From assembly GCA_002392275.1 (NCBI GenBank), contig DGGQ01000200.1:1-30909 (forward strand): a stretch of DNA of 30,909 nt, given 5' to 3'. Positions 23,609-30,909 of this stretch are shown here, one piece after another. Under the pieces are notes generated by a model, which saw nothing but the letters and a program-made list of their open reading frames with translations, was not told the origin of the DNA and did no database searches. The position numbers were made by a program, and so were the translations under genes. The DNA comes from Treponema sp. UBA3870 (lineage in GTDB: Bacteria > Spirochaetota > Spirochaetia > Treponematales > Treponemataceae). How positions within the stretch are numbered: position 1 is the first letter of the stretch; each line of letters begins with the position of its first letter.

Positions 23609-24820
23609 TTAGTGTTCTTGTTGATTTGTGGCGAGAGTCTGCTTTACGTTCATCTCTTCCAGGAGGGATTTCATCCTTGTTTTTGATTCCGAAATCTGTT
23701 TTTCGTTCGTGACAAATTTTTTCACCGCGCGGATTAGAAGATTCTTCGGCGTATGCTCCATGTCGATGAACTCAAGAACCTGAACAGAATAGCCCCTCTG
23801 CTCAAGAAACTCCGCACGGATTGCGTCGGTCGCAAGGGATGCAAGTCTCTCGCGTATTATGCCGTACCTGAAAAGCGATGCGAATGGACTTTCAGAACTC
23901 TGCGCAGGATTTTTTTCAAGCTGTAGATTTATTTCGTGCTGGCAGCATGGAACCGAAAGTATTGCGGAGGCCCCATTTTTTACAGCAAAATCAAGGGCGT
24001 AGTCTGTTGCGGTGTCGCAAGCATGGAGAGTAACGACGACATCCGGTTTTGTGCTGTACGAAAATTTTGCGACATCCCCGACATGGAAGTGCAGGCCATT
24101 GTAGCCAAGCTCATCGGCAAGGAGCGAACATTTTTTTATGACATCCGCCTTCAAATCAAGCCCGGTGATTTCCACATCCAGTTTTTCAATTTCGGTCAGA
24201 TAATGGTAGACCGCGAATGTTAGATAGGATTTTCCGCAGCCGAAGTCCGCAATGTGCAGTGGACGCTCCCTTGAAAATGGATTTTCGGGGCTGGATTTTT
24301 CTGCTGCCGCCACAAGTTTTTTCACGTCGGGAACAATGTCGCTTACAAATTCAAGGAAGCGGTTTATCTGCCGGAACTTGTCGTATTTTTGCGCCACGAC
24401 TTTTCCTTCCGCCGTCATCACCCCGAGCTTCACCAAAAATGGGACCGGGACACCTTCAGCGAGGATGTAATTCTTTTTTCTGTTCCCGCCCAGACTGATT
24501 TGCCCCTGATTTTTTCTTGGATGGCGCACTTCCTTAATCTCCCCGTGCCTGTTCGACATTATTATGATTTCCTCATCCTCTGTCACCTGGACAACGGACT
24601 TGAAAATGGTTCCGGCATATTTGGAGAGAAAATCTAGTAAATCGGCTTCGGAGAATTTTTTATGGAAGACCTGTGTTTTTGTGAAGAACTCAGCCTCGTA
24701 TTCATTTTTTTGCATGAGAGAGGCCCCGGCTGTTTTCAGGACTCGGATTTTTGTGTACGCCCTGCCGAGTGTTTCCTCACATTTTGATGTCGGTCTGGAG
24801 AATGTCGCTGAGAGAATCAT
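23609..24820 (-). CDS. SAM-dependent methyltransferase (METTL25/Methyltransf_32-like)
   Basis: A 403-residue cytoplasmic protein. The first ~150 residues form a separate basic domain with no motif I know. The second part is a class I methyltransferase: motif I HIADFGCGKSYLT (189-201), acidic motif II ITGLDLKAD (about 218-226), LHFHVGDVAKFS, and the distinctive VTLHACDTATDYAL with SVPCCQHE (about 289-296). The H-A-C-D and P-C-C-Q-H combination is seen in a family related to eukaryotic METTL25/RRNAD1, for which RNA has been proposed as substrate; the bacterial target is not known to me. The ATG follows the TGA of the upstream phosphodiesterase after only 3 bases and has no ribosome site of its own, so translation is probably coupled. 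An internal Met at residue 36 is a less likely start. Confidence 0.8.
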   Translation of the reverse strand: MILSATFSRPTSKCEETLGRAYTKIRVLKTAGASLMQKNEYEAEFFTKTQVFHKKFSEADLLDFLSKYAGTIFKSVVQVTEDEEIIIMSNRHGEIKEVRHPRKNQGQISLGGNRKKNYILAEGVPVPFLVKLGVMTAEGKVVAQKYDKFRQINRFLEFVSDIVPDVKKLVAAAEKSSPENPFSRERPLHIADFGCGKSYLTFAVYHYLTEIEKLDVEITGLDLKADVIKKCSLLADELGYNGLHFHVGDVAKFSYSTKPDVVVTLHACDTATDYALDFAVKNGASAILSVPCCQHEINLQLEKNPAQSSESPFASLFRYGIIRERLASLATDAIRAEFLEQRGYSVQVLEFIDMEHTPKNLLIRAVKKFVTNEKQISESKTRMKSLLEEMNVKQTLATNQQEH

Positions 24821-24823
24821 AAA

Positions 24824-26752
24824 TCAGTGTGATCTGTTGAACTCTCTACAGAAAGCGATGAACTCCTGCTGCGGAACCGGTTTTGAAAAATAGAATCCCT
24901 GGCAGTAGTCAACACCCAGTTCGACCATGGCCTCCATCTGCTCCTTGGTTTCTACACCCTCGACCAGAATCTTTTTGCCAAGCTCCTTAATCATGCGGAC
25001 CGTGTTCCTGAGAACAACCTTCGCGCTTTCGCTTTTTTCGGACTGCCACAGAATTGCCTTGTCTATTTTGATTATGTCAAAGTCCATGCTCAAAATGTAT
25101 GTGGCGTTGGAGTAGCCGGTTCCATAGTCGTCAAGGGAGAACGAGAATCCCATGTCGTGCAGCTCGTTGATTGTCTTTAGGAAATCCTCCTGGCTGTTGA
25201 TTGCCGCGCTTTCCGTAATCTCCAGGTTGATTGCGATTGGAGGCAGGCTGTAGTGTCCGAGCGTGTTTTTAAAAATCTGCGGGAGAGTTCTGTGCATGCA
25301 CTGGACCGTTGACAGGTTGATTTCCAGCAGGTTCAGACCGATTGTCTCCAGCTGGTGCATCGTGAACATGCGGCAGACCTCCTCAAAGACGAACTGTCCT
25401 ATGGTAATGATTCTACCGTTCTGCTCCGCGATTGGTATGAATTCCTCCGGGGAGATGTATCCAAGCTCGTCATCGTAAAGTCGGATCAGTGCCTCCGCGG
25501 AATGGATTTTGTTGTGCTTTGCATCCCAGATTGGCTGGAAATGCACCTTGAATGCGTCGGTCTCAAGCGCATGGTCTATTGCTTTTTCGATTGCGCGCCG
25601 CCTCTGTATGTAGTTTAGCTGGTCCTTTTTCAGCATTATGACCCTTGACTCTTCCTTTGTCCCCGGCGAGTCTATGACCGTCACAATTGCGTCTATGGAC
25701 CTTGCATCGTCCGGCACATCCACCTGGCAAATCTGCGTCTTGAGCGTGAGGATTCGGCTCTTGTACATCATGTCGGTGGAGAAGCGGTTTTCAAGGTATT
25801 GAATAATCTGGTCGGTGCGTTTGGACTGTTTTTCGTTGAGGAGCAGGGTGAATACACCGTTGTTGCAGTCGTACACAGAGTCGTCCGAGGTGATTCTTCG
25901 CAGCCACTGGGCCAGATCCCTCAGGATTTCGTTCATGGCAGTTACGCCGAGCGTCGTCATGTAGTATTCGGTGTTCAGAATCTTGATGACTATGAGCCTG
26001 TACTTTACATTGTTCCTGAGCAGGTTGATGTTGTCCATTATGAAGGTCCGGCGGTTGTAGACGTTGCTGTCCGCATTGTATAGCTCGGACGGATTTTCTA
26101 TCGTAATCAGCAGGTAGACGGTCATCAGTACCTGGAAGAAGCACTCGATTAAGTATTTCGGGAAGATGAACTGGAGCAGCGTAGCGATTATTGATATCAC
26201 TATGAAGCAGAACAAAGGAATCAGCTTGCTCGATGGAAGCGAATTTCTGTAGCGAATCAAGAATGTTACGGTGACAACCACATAGAATGATGCCCCCAGA
26301 TAGAGCAGGGGCATAAATGGTCCGCGGATATACGGATTGGTCTCGGTGGATGTGAATATTGCCCCGGTGAATGGATTTGTGAGCAGGAAACCAAGAACTA
26401 TCAGGTACGGAATGACGAATGCGACCATGAATTTCTTGGAGACCTTCTTTGAGTATCCAATCATTATCATTATGTACGAGGAGAATATGACCGGAATCAT
26501 TGAGTGCGGGATGAGGTAGAGATAGGTGAACAGGCTTGTCACCGCACGTATTGTTGGGTCCAGTGCGTTCGGGGACACAATCATTGCCGCGCTCATAACG
26601 TCCGCCGTGGACATTACAAGCTCGTCAATCAAAAGAATCTCAAAAATCCTGTTGTGTACCCTGTGCCTGTCTTTCTTTCCAAAGAACATTATAAGCAATA
26701 TTATAGAAAGAAAAAAAGCACATATATCAAAATATATAACATAGTGAGTCAT
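24824..26752 (-). CDS. Membrane c-di-GMP phosphodiesterase with degenerate GGDEF and EAL domain
   Basis: I start at the ATG at 26752 (642 residues) because AAGGA lies 7 nt before it; a GTG 24 codons upstream has no ribosome site and overlaps the -10 box. The N-terminal 220 residues carry about seven membrane helices, a probable sensor. Residues about 225-385 have the GGDEF fold, but the signature is YDCNNGVFTLL, so cyclase activity should be lost. The EAL domain (about 390-640) retains AEALIRL (E420), NLEITES (N509, E511), SLDDYGTGYSN (D541, D542), IKID (K562), VEGVE (E598) and CQGFYFSKP (Q618), the full metal- and substrate-binding set. It should hydrolyse c-di-GMP at the inner membrane, affecting motility or attachment. 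The degenerate GGDEF may bind GTP as a regulator. It is coupled to the methyltransferase gene. Confidence 0.92.
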   Translation of the reverse strand: MTHYVIYFDICAFFLSIILLIMFFGKKDRHRVHNRIFEILLIDELVMSTADVMSAAMIVSPNALDPTIRAVTSLFTYLYLIPHSMIPVIFSSYIMIMIGYSKKVSKKFMVAFVIPYLIVLGFLLTNPFTGAIFTSTETNPYIRGPFMPLLYLGASFYVVVTVTFLIRYRNSLPSSKLIPLFCFIVISIIATLLQFIFPKYLIECFFQVLMTVYLLITIENPSELYNADSNVYNRRTFIMDNINLLRNNVKYRLIVIKILNTEYYMTTLGVTAMNEILRDLAQWLRRITSDDSVYDCNNGVFTLLLNEKQSKRTDQIIQYLENRFSTDMMYKSRILTLKTQICQVDVPDDARSIDAIVTVIDSPGTKEESRVIMLKKDQLNYIQRRRAIEKAIDHALETDAFKVHFQPIWDAKHNKIHSAEALIRLYDDELGYISPEEFIPIAEQNGRIITIGQFVFEEVCRMFTMHQLETIGLNLLEINLSTVQCMHRTLPQIFKNTLGHYSLPPIAINLEITESAAINSQEDFLKTINELHDMGFSFSLDDYGTGYSNATYILSMDFDIIKIDKAILWQSEKSESAKVVLRNTVRMIKELGKKILVEGVETKEQMEAMVELGVDYCQGFYFSKPVPQQEFIAFCREFNRSH

Positions 26753-26814
26753 AAAGTCATCCTTCGCTGGGGCTGTCCGCGAACATTGGTTCGCCGCAAA
26801 AATACCATGTTCCC

Positions 26815-26843
26815 ATTGTATCACGCTTTCGGAAATTTGTAAA
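26815..26843 (-). promoter_or_regulatory. Promoter of the phosphodiesterase-methyltransferase operon
   Basis: On the minus strand TTTACA (26843-26838) and TACAAT (26820-26815) are separated by 17 bp, each five of six to consensus. The start would be near 26808, giving a leader of about 55 nt that includes the AAGGA ribosome site. The -35 overlaps the possible purF terminator. Confidence 0.5.
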
Positions 26844-26880
26844 ATTTGGATTTTTGGTCCCTTTTTTTGAGGTCCAAATT
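26839..26880 (-). terminator. Possible terminator after purF
   Basis: AATTTGGA and TCCAAATT form an 8 bp inverted repeat around a 22-base loop and begin within the purF stop codon. On the minus strand the second arm runs into only four T, so termination may be weak or factor-assisted. Confidence 0.35.
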
Positions 26881-28309
26881 ACTCCTTTCCGTTCCAGCAG
26901 TATGTGCAGAGCTTGCAGTGGTCAAGGCCCGTGGAATCCAGCATGTCGTCAAGGCGGTGGTAGCGCAGGGTGGTGAAGTGCAGCTGCCTTTTGATTTCAT
27001 CCTGCATTCTCTCGTACTCCTCTGTGTTGGGGTCGCAGTATTTTGCAAGGGTCTCTGGACTCACGTTCTCCCCCTCGAACTGTTTTACCACGCGTCGGGC
27101 AATCAGATCCATCTCGGACTTGGAGCGGCTGAAATTCAGATACTTGCATCCAAACATGATTGGTGGACATGCGGGGCGCACATGGACTTCCTTTGCTCCA
27201 GATTTGTATAGGAATTCGGTTGTCTCCCTGAGCTGGGTCCCGCGCACTATGGAGTCATCGATAAGAAGAATCCTTTTGTTCTCAATCAGCTGCTTTACGG
27301 GAATCAGCTTCATGTGGGCAATCAGGTTTCTCTGCTCCTGGCTTGTCGGCATGAATGAGCGCGGCCATGTTGGTGTGTACTTGATGAAGGGTCTTGTGAA
27401 TGGGATGCCGGCCTCGTTTGCATATCCAACGGCATGTGCGGTTCCCGAGTCTGGTACACCTGCGACACAGTCCGGATGAATATTGTCCTTGTCCCTCTTT
27501 GCAAGATATTTTCCGCAGTTGTAGCGCATGGTCTCCACGTTCACACCCTCGTAGCAGGAAGTGGGGTAGCCGTAGTAAATCCACAGGAAGGTGCAGATTT
27601 TCATTTCTTTTTGTGGCTGCTGTAAAACTTCGTAACGGTCGGCTGTGACATAAACGATTTCTGCAGGACCAAGCTCATGCAAATCTTTGTATCCGAGGTT
27701 GATGTATGCAAAACTTTCGAAAGAAAGACAGTGAGCAAGAATCGAGCCCTGCGCGTCTTTTTTGATACCGATTTGAAGCGGGGTACGGCCCATTTTGTCG
27801 CGTGCACCGAAAATTCCTTCGGGCGTGGCGACGAGCATTGTGATTGAACCTTGAATTTTTGACTGAACGTACTGAATTCCTTCAAGAATCGTTTTTTGAG
27901 TGTTAATCATTGCAAGGATAAGCTCGGTCTGGTTGATTTCACCGCCGCTCATCTCCAGAAATGCACCGCCATTTTCAAGAAGTTCTTTTACAATCTCTTC
28001 TTTGTTTGTGACTACGCCGACGGTTGTAACGGCAAAGCGGCCGAGGTGTGAGCGTGCCAAAAGTGGCTGGGGTTCGTAGTCGGAGATACATCCGATTCCA
28101 AGACGACCTTTCATTTCCTCGATGTCAGTTTCGAATTTTGTTCGGAATGGAGAATTTTGAATGTTGTGAATCGCACGCTGAAATTTCTCATCATTACGCC
28201 AAACGGCAAGACCGCCCCTGCGAGTGCCCAGGTGCGAGTGATAGTCAACACCAAAAAACAAATCCAATGAACAATCGTCTTTTGATACAACTCCGAAAAT
28301 ACCGCCCAT
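26879..28309 (-). CDS. purF: PurF-like amidophosphoribosyltransferase lacking the glutaminase nucleophile
   Basis: The 476-residue protein has both PurF halves. The C-terminal phosphoribosyltransferase keeps the PRPP motif ILLIDDSIVRGTQL (347-360) and Cys residues able to hold a 4Fe-4S cluster as in the Bacillus-type enzyme (C239, C388, C465, C468, C471). The N-terminal Ntn-hydrolase half starts MGGIFGVVSKDDC: the catalytic Cys expected at position 2 is Gly, and TVGVVTN stands where the oxyanion HNGxxxN motif belongs. No alternative start supplies a Cys. Normal PurF makes 5-phosphoribosylamine from PRPP and glutamine, the first step of purine synthesis. This version can be expected to need free ammonia or a partner glutaminase, or to have another role; similar Gly-starting proteins occur, to my knowledge, in gut anaerobes. 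AGGGG lies 6 nt before the ATG. Codon use changes sharply near codon 237. Confidence 0.85.
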   Translation of the reverse strand: MGGIFGVVSKDDCSLDLFFGVDYHSHLGTRRGGLAVWRNDEKFQRAIHNIQNSPFRTKFETDIEEMKGRLGIGCISDYEPQPLLARSHLGRFAVTTVGVVTNKEEIVKELLENGGAFLEMSGGEINQTELILAMINTQKTILEGIQYVQSKIQGSITMLVATPEGIFGARDKMGRTPLQIGIKKDAQGSILAHCLSFESFAYINLGYKDLHELGPAEIVYVTADRYEVLQQPQKEMKICTFLWIYYGYPTSCYEGVNVETMRYNCGKYLAKRDKDNIHPDCVAGVPDSGTAHAVGYANEAGIPFTRPFIKYTPTWPRSFMPTSQEQRNLIAHMKLIPVKQLIENKRILLIDDSIVRGTQLRETTEFLYKSGAKEVHVRPACPPIMFGCKYLNFSRSKSEMDLIARRVVKQFEGENVSPETLAKYCDPNTEEYERMQDEIKRQLHFTTLRYHRLDDMLDSTGLDHCKLCTYCWNGKE

Positions 28310-28337
28310 TTTGTACCCCTTAAAAACTTATTTTAAA

Positions 28338-29690
28338 TTAGAAAATGTAAGTCCAGAACAAGCCTGTTGCCCAGCACTTGCGGCTTTTACCGTCGAAAGC
28401 CGTTCTCTGCTCAAAGTCAAAGTAAGCGGCAAAGCTTGTGTTCTTTGTGTATGCGAATGTGAGTTCCGGGCGAATGTCGAATACGTGTCCGCCGTCCCAG
28501 TCATCGGTTTCTGCGTAATCATCCCAGCGCTTGTCTTTTGAGCCGAATGCGATTGAGCTCCAGATGTTGAATCCAAGCTGTTTGTTCAAATCCATTGAGA
28601 ACATGATTCCTGAATACAGGGCTGCTGTGTAATTGTCGTCCTCGAAGAAGTTTGCTCCGAATTCTGGACGAAGCGTGATGCTTGAATTTGGAATCTTGAA
28701 TGTGAGGGCGGCACCTGTTCCGTAAGCCTGATCATTGTCCGGACTTGTGAAAAGTGAGTCGGCTGCAAAGTAGAGGTCGAGTGTGAGCTTTTCAAATCCG
28801 ATTGTGGCTCCAGTGTAGAAGTTTGTGCCGTCGTCAAGAAGACCTTCGAAAGCCGCTGGAAGAAGAAGCCATTTTGCCGGAACGAATTTAATTCCTGTGT
28901 TCAAAACAGGATCGTCTGTGTTGAAGCCGTTTGGAAGGGCCGCACCGATTTCAAGCTGGTCGTTGTCTGCAAGGAAGCGGACTCCGAGCGCGCGTTTTGC
29001 ATATTTGTTTGCGAATGGAACGAAGCCGACTACATCAGCTGTTCCTGGTCTGTTGCCTGCTGCATGAACGTAGTAGCGGTAAGTTCCTGCATCCTCTGAA
29101 GAAGTCTGTGCGAAAGATCCTGATCGGTCATCGTAAGAAGTTGAGAATCCGCCCTGTCGAACGTGAGCGTCGTGTTCCCAGAGCCAGCTGCCGTATTTTG
29201 GAGCCGGACCTACCTGCCAGTTGAGCTTGGTGCCCACACCGAAGTCAACGTTCTTGTTGATGTGATAAAGAAAGTTTACGTAGTAAGAATCCTGCAATGT
29301 GTTTGAGACGTTTGCATGATTGTTATAGTCTCCAAAAATTCCTAGATTTGCAGCTCTTGCCTCAGCCTTTACTGTGTTGTCACCCCAGTTGCCGTATTTG
29401 AGTGAAAGAGGATTTCTGTTTGAAGTGCCGAACTGGAAGTTATCAACGTTGTATTCGTTGTCGTAATTTGCAAGGAAACTCCAGTTGAGCATTGCTTCAA
29501 CAGTGAACTTGCCGCGGTCAAAACGTGTCTGGAATGTGTCTGTGAAGCCGTAAGCCATTGCGTCGCCACCGAGAGGAGCACCAACTCCAACCCAGGCTGT
29601 GTTTTTCATCTGTTCTTTATCGAGGACCTGTGCGTTTGCCCCGAATCCCAAAATTGCAGAAGCTACAATTGTCGCAAGAATTTTTTTCAT
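28338..29690 (-). CDS. Treponemal-type outer-membrane beta-barrel protein
   Basis: A 450-residue exported protein with a signal peptide (MKKILATIVAS, cut near GANA|QVLDK). The mature chain has alternating hydrophobic/polar strands ending in aromatic residues, with many Asp/Asn/Gly turns (for example GFEKLTLDLYFAADSLF and GAALTFKIPNSSITLRPEFG), and ends GLFWTYIF with the terminal Phe recognised by the BAM machinery. About 16 strands would fit. It is likely an abundant porin-like or structural outer-membrane protein; I cannot assign a substrate. AGGAG lies 7 nt before the ATG and a promoter is visible upstream. The gene ends 28 bp before purF with no terminator, so some read-through into purF is likely. 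Confidence 0.8.
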   Translation of the reverse strand: MKKILATIVASAILGFGANAQVLDKEQMKNTAWVGVGAPLGGDAMAYGFTDTFQTRFDRGKFTVEAMLNWSFLANYDNEYNVDNFQFGTSNRNPLSLKYGNWGDNTVKAEARAANLGIFGDYNNHANVSNTLQDSYYVNFLYHINKNVDFGVGTKLNWQVGPAPKYGSWLWEHDAHVRQGGFSTSYDDRSGSFAQTSSEDAGTYRYYVHAAGNRPGTADVVGFVPFANKYAKRALGVRFLADNDQLEIGAALPNGFNTDDPVLNTGIKFVPAKWLLLPAAFEGLLDDGTNFYTGATIGFEKLTLDLYFAADSLFTSPDNDQAYGTGAALTFKIPNSSITLRPEFGANFFEDDNYTAALYSGIMFSMDLNKQLGFNIWSSIAFGSKDKRWDDYAETDDWDGGHVFDIRPELTFAYTKNTSFAAYFDFEQRTAFDGKSRKCWATGLFWTYIF

Positions 29691-29721
29691 TTTGTTTCTC
29701 CTGAAATGTACGTGTGCGCAA

Positions 29722-29750
29722 AGAATAGCATAAAAATTAATTTGAGTGAA
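29722..29750 (-). promoter_or_regulatory. Candidate promoter of the outer-membrane protein
   Basis: On the minus strand TTCACT (29750-29745), a 17 bp spacer and TATTCT (29727-29722) give a moderate promoter with a leader of about 25 nt carrying the AGGAG ribosome site. Its -35 overlaps the -35 of the divergent promoter for the DUF2974 gene. Confidence 0.45.
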
Positions 29751-29770
29751 TCAGAAAAATGAATTAAAAT
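29742..29770 (+). promoter_or_regulatory. Candidate promoter of the DUF2974 gene, placed for a leaderless mRNA
   Basis: TTGAGT (29742-29747), a 17 bp spacer and TAAAAT (29765-29770) end 8 nt before the ATG at 29779. There is no Shine-Dalgarno sequence. The -35 shares bases 29745-29747 with that of the divergent outer-membrane-protein promoter, so the two should compete. Confidence 0.5.
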
Positions 29771-29778
29771 ATAAATCT

Positions 29779-30909
29779 ATGTTTGTGAAAAAATTGAATT
29801 CTGATATTTGCGATTATATTGACTGGCGTGGTGACTTGAATTTTGAGCTTTCTCCGCTGAATGACGTTGACGCGCTGATTTTTGCCCAGCTTTCATACAT
29901 AAATTTCACCGGCTTAGCACCAGATGGCTTTAATTCTTCTATTAAACTGTCAGAATTGGCAAAGATTTTTTTCGGTTCAAGTGATTTTGAAAAGCGCAGT
30001 AATCTCGGAATGTTGATTGACCCCAAATCCAACGAGCTTTTGAAAAAGGCCGGTGAGAGCGAGCGGTTCGGGAATGTCGAGGTTATGGGCTTTGTCAGCC
30101 GTTATGATTCGCAAAAGGAAGAGCAGTTTTCGGCGGTGACTTTTGTTTTAAATGAAGGCTCATTTTTAGACAAGCAGCAGGTTTTTGTAGCTTTCCGGGG
30201 CACTGATGATACTCTTGTCGGCTGGAAGGAAGATTTCAACCTTGCTTTTCTGGAGCAGGTTCCGGCACAAAAGGACGCCTGTGCATATCTGGAAAATGTC
30301 ATTTCTGAATTTAAAAAGGCCGAGCTTTTTGTTGGCGGTCATTCTAAGGGCGGAAATCTGGCTATTTTTGCTTCCGCATACCTCAACGAAAAATTCAAAA
30401 AAAATCTTGTCCGCGTTTACAATTTCGATGGCCCCGGTTTTTCACAGGCTTCTCTCGACAGCGATGAATTCTTTTCTATTAAATCTCGCATTTACTCTGT
30501 TTATCCGCAGTTTTCGATAATCGGAATGTTGTTCCATCATTATGACTCGTGTAAAATCGTACTTAGCAGTGAGAAACTCGTGATGCAGCACAATCCGTTC
30601 AGCTGGTTCGTAAAGGGAACCGAATTTGAAACAAAGGCTGCGTTTGATTCTGGAAGCGAGATTTTCTTCAATTCGTTCAACAAATGGTTTGAGGAACTTT
30701 TACCGAATCAGCGTGAGCAGTTTGTGGAGACGCTTTTTGGTCTTCTGGAATCCACGAATGCAATCACAAACACCGATTTGAACAAGGACAAACTGAAGAA
30801 TGCAGGCAAAATAATCAAAGCTTTCGCATCGCTTGATTCTGAAATCCGTGACGGAGCGATGAAAATTGCAGGAGATTTTGTAAAACCAATAGCCAAAGAA
30901 AGCATAAAT
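29779..30909 (+). CDS. DUF2974/Mbeg1-like alpha/beta hydrolase (3' partial)
   Basis: The frame from the ATG at 29779 stays open to the last base, giving 377 residues with no stop, so the C-terminus lies outside. It has the hallmarks of the DUF2974 (Mbeg1-like) family: VFVAFRGTDDTLVGWKEDF (about 140-158), the nucleophile elbow GGHSKGGNLAIFAS (about 191-204) with the catalytic Ser, and VYNFDGPGFS, which probably holds the next acid. Then SVYPQFSIIGMLFHH and VMQHNPFSWF supply candidate catalytic His residues. There is no signal peptide, so it is probably cytoplasmic. Lipase or esterase activity is likely from the fold, but the substrate is unknown. The start was chosen from the first ATG after the promoter; no ribosome site is visible. 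Confidence 0.85.
   Translation, partial: MFVKKLNSDICDYIDWRGDLNFELSPLNDVDALIFAQLSYINFTGLAPDGFNSSIKLSELAKIFFGSSDFEKRSNLGMLIDPKSNELLKKAGESERFGNVEVMGFVSRYDSQKEEQFSAVTFVLNEGSFLDKQQVFVAFRGTDDTLVGWKEDFNLAFLEQVPAQKDACAYLENVISEFKKAELFVGGHSKGGNLAIFASAYLNEKFKKNLVRVYNFDGPGFSQASLDSDEFFSIKSRIYSVYPQFSIIGMLFHHYDSCKIVLSSEKLVMQHNPFSWFVKGTEFETKAAFDSGSEIFFNSFNKWFEELLPNQREQFVETLFGLLESTNAITNTDLNKDKLKNAGKIIKAFASLDSEIRDGAMKIAGDFVKPIAKESIN

Noticed and set aside
1..30909. CRISPR arrays, tRNA or rRNA genes, insertion sequences, phage or toxin-antitoxin genes
   Set aside because: No regular spaced repeats, cloverleaf-like intergenic sequences, transposase motifs or terminal inverted repeats were seen by eye. The gaps are short and mostly explained by promoters.

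Overview
The window is a 30.9 kb chromosomal stretch that looks like a Treponema-type spirochaete. The pointers are a giant secreted protein of bacterial Ig-like repeats, a Gly-starting PurF, a tandem hflK-hflC pair, a major-OMP-like barrel protein, and a GH95 fucosidase that fits a gut or mucosal lifestyle. No rRNA, tRNA, IS element, phage gene or CRISPR array is visible. Genus assignment is inference from protein character, not a search result.

Layout. 1-5.2 kb: a 5'-truncated transglutaminase-like/TPR protein (+) meets, tail to tail with no spacer, a two-gene operon on the minus strand (GH95 alpha-L-fucosidase, then an ArsB/CitM-type permease); a small secreted protein lies upstream. 5.2-14.7 kb (+): a sirtuin, a ~2,180-residue Ig-repeat protein ending in a beta-barrel-like domain, a strong terminator, then hisG-hisB. 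14.7-28.3 kb (all -): read 5' to 3', purF, a membrane c-di-GMP phosphodiesterase coupled to a methyltransferase, an M16 peptidase, an ABC-F ATPase, and the operon hflK-hflC-membrane pseudokinase. 28.3-30.9 kb: a treponemal-style outer-membrane protein (-) divergent from a DUF2974/Mbeg1-like hydrolase (+) that runs off the end.

The most notable points are: (1) a PurF that keeps its phosphoribosyltransferase half but has lost the N-terminal Cys nucleophile and other glutaminase residues; (2) an abrupt codon-usage change inside that purF, at about 27,600, suggesting recombination or a chimeric join; (3) a degenerate protein-kinase fold fused through one membrane segment to a periplasmic domain, in an operon with hflKC; (4) several genes whose -10 box lies 6-8 nt before the start codon with no Shine-Dalgarno sequence, suggesting frequent leaderless mRNAs; (5) the Ig-repeat giant with a probable outer-membrane anchor.
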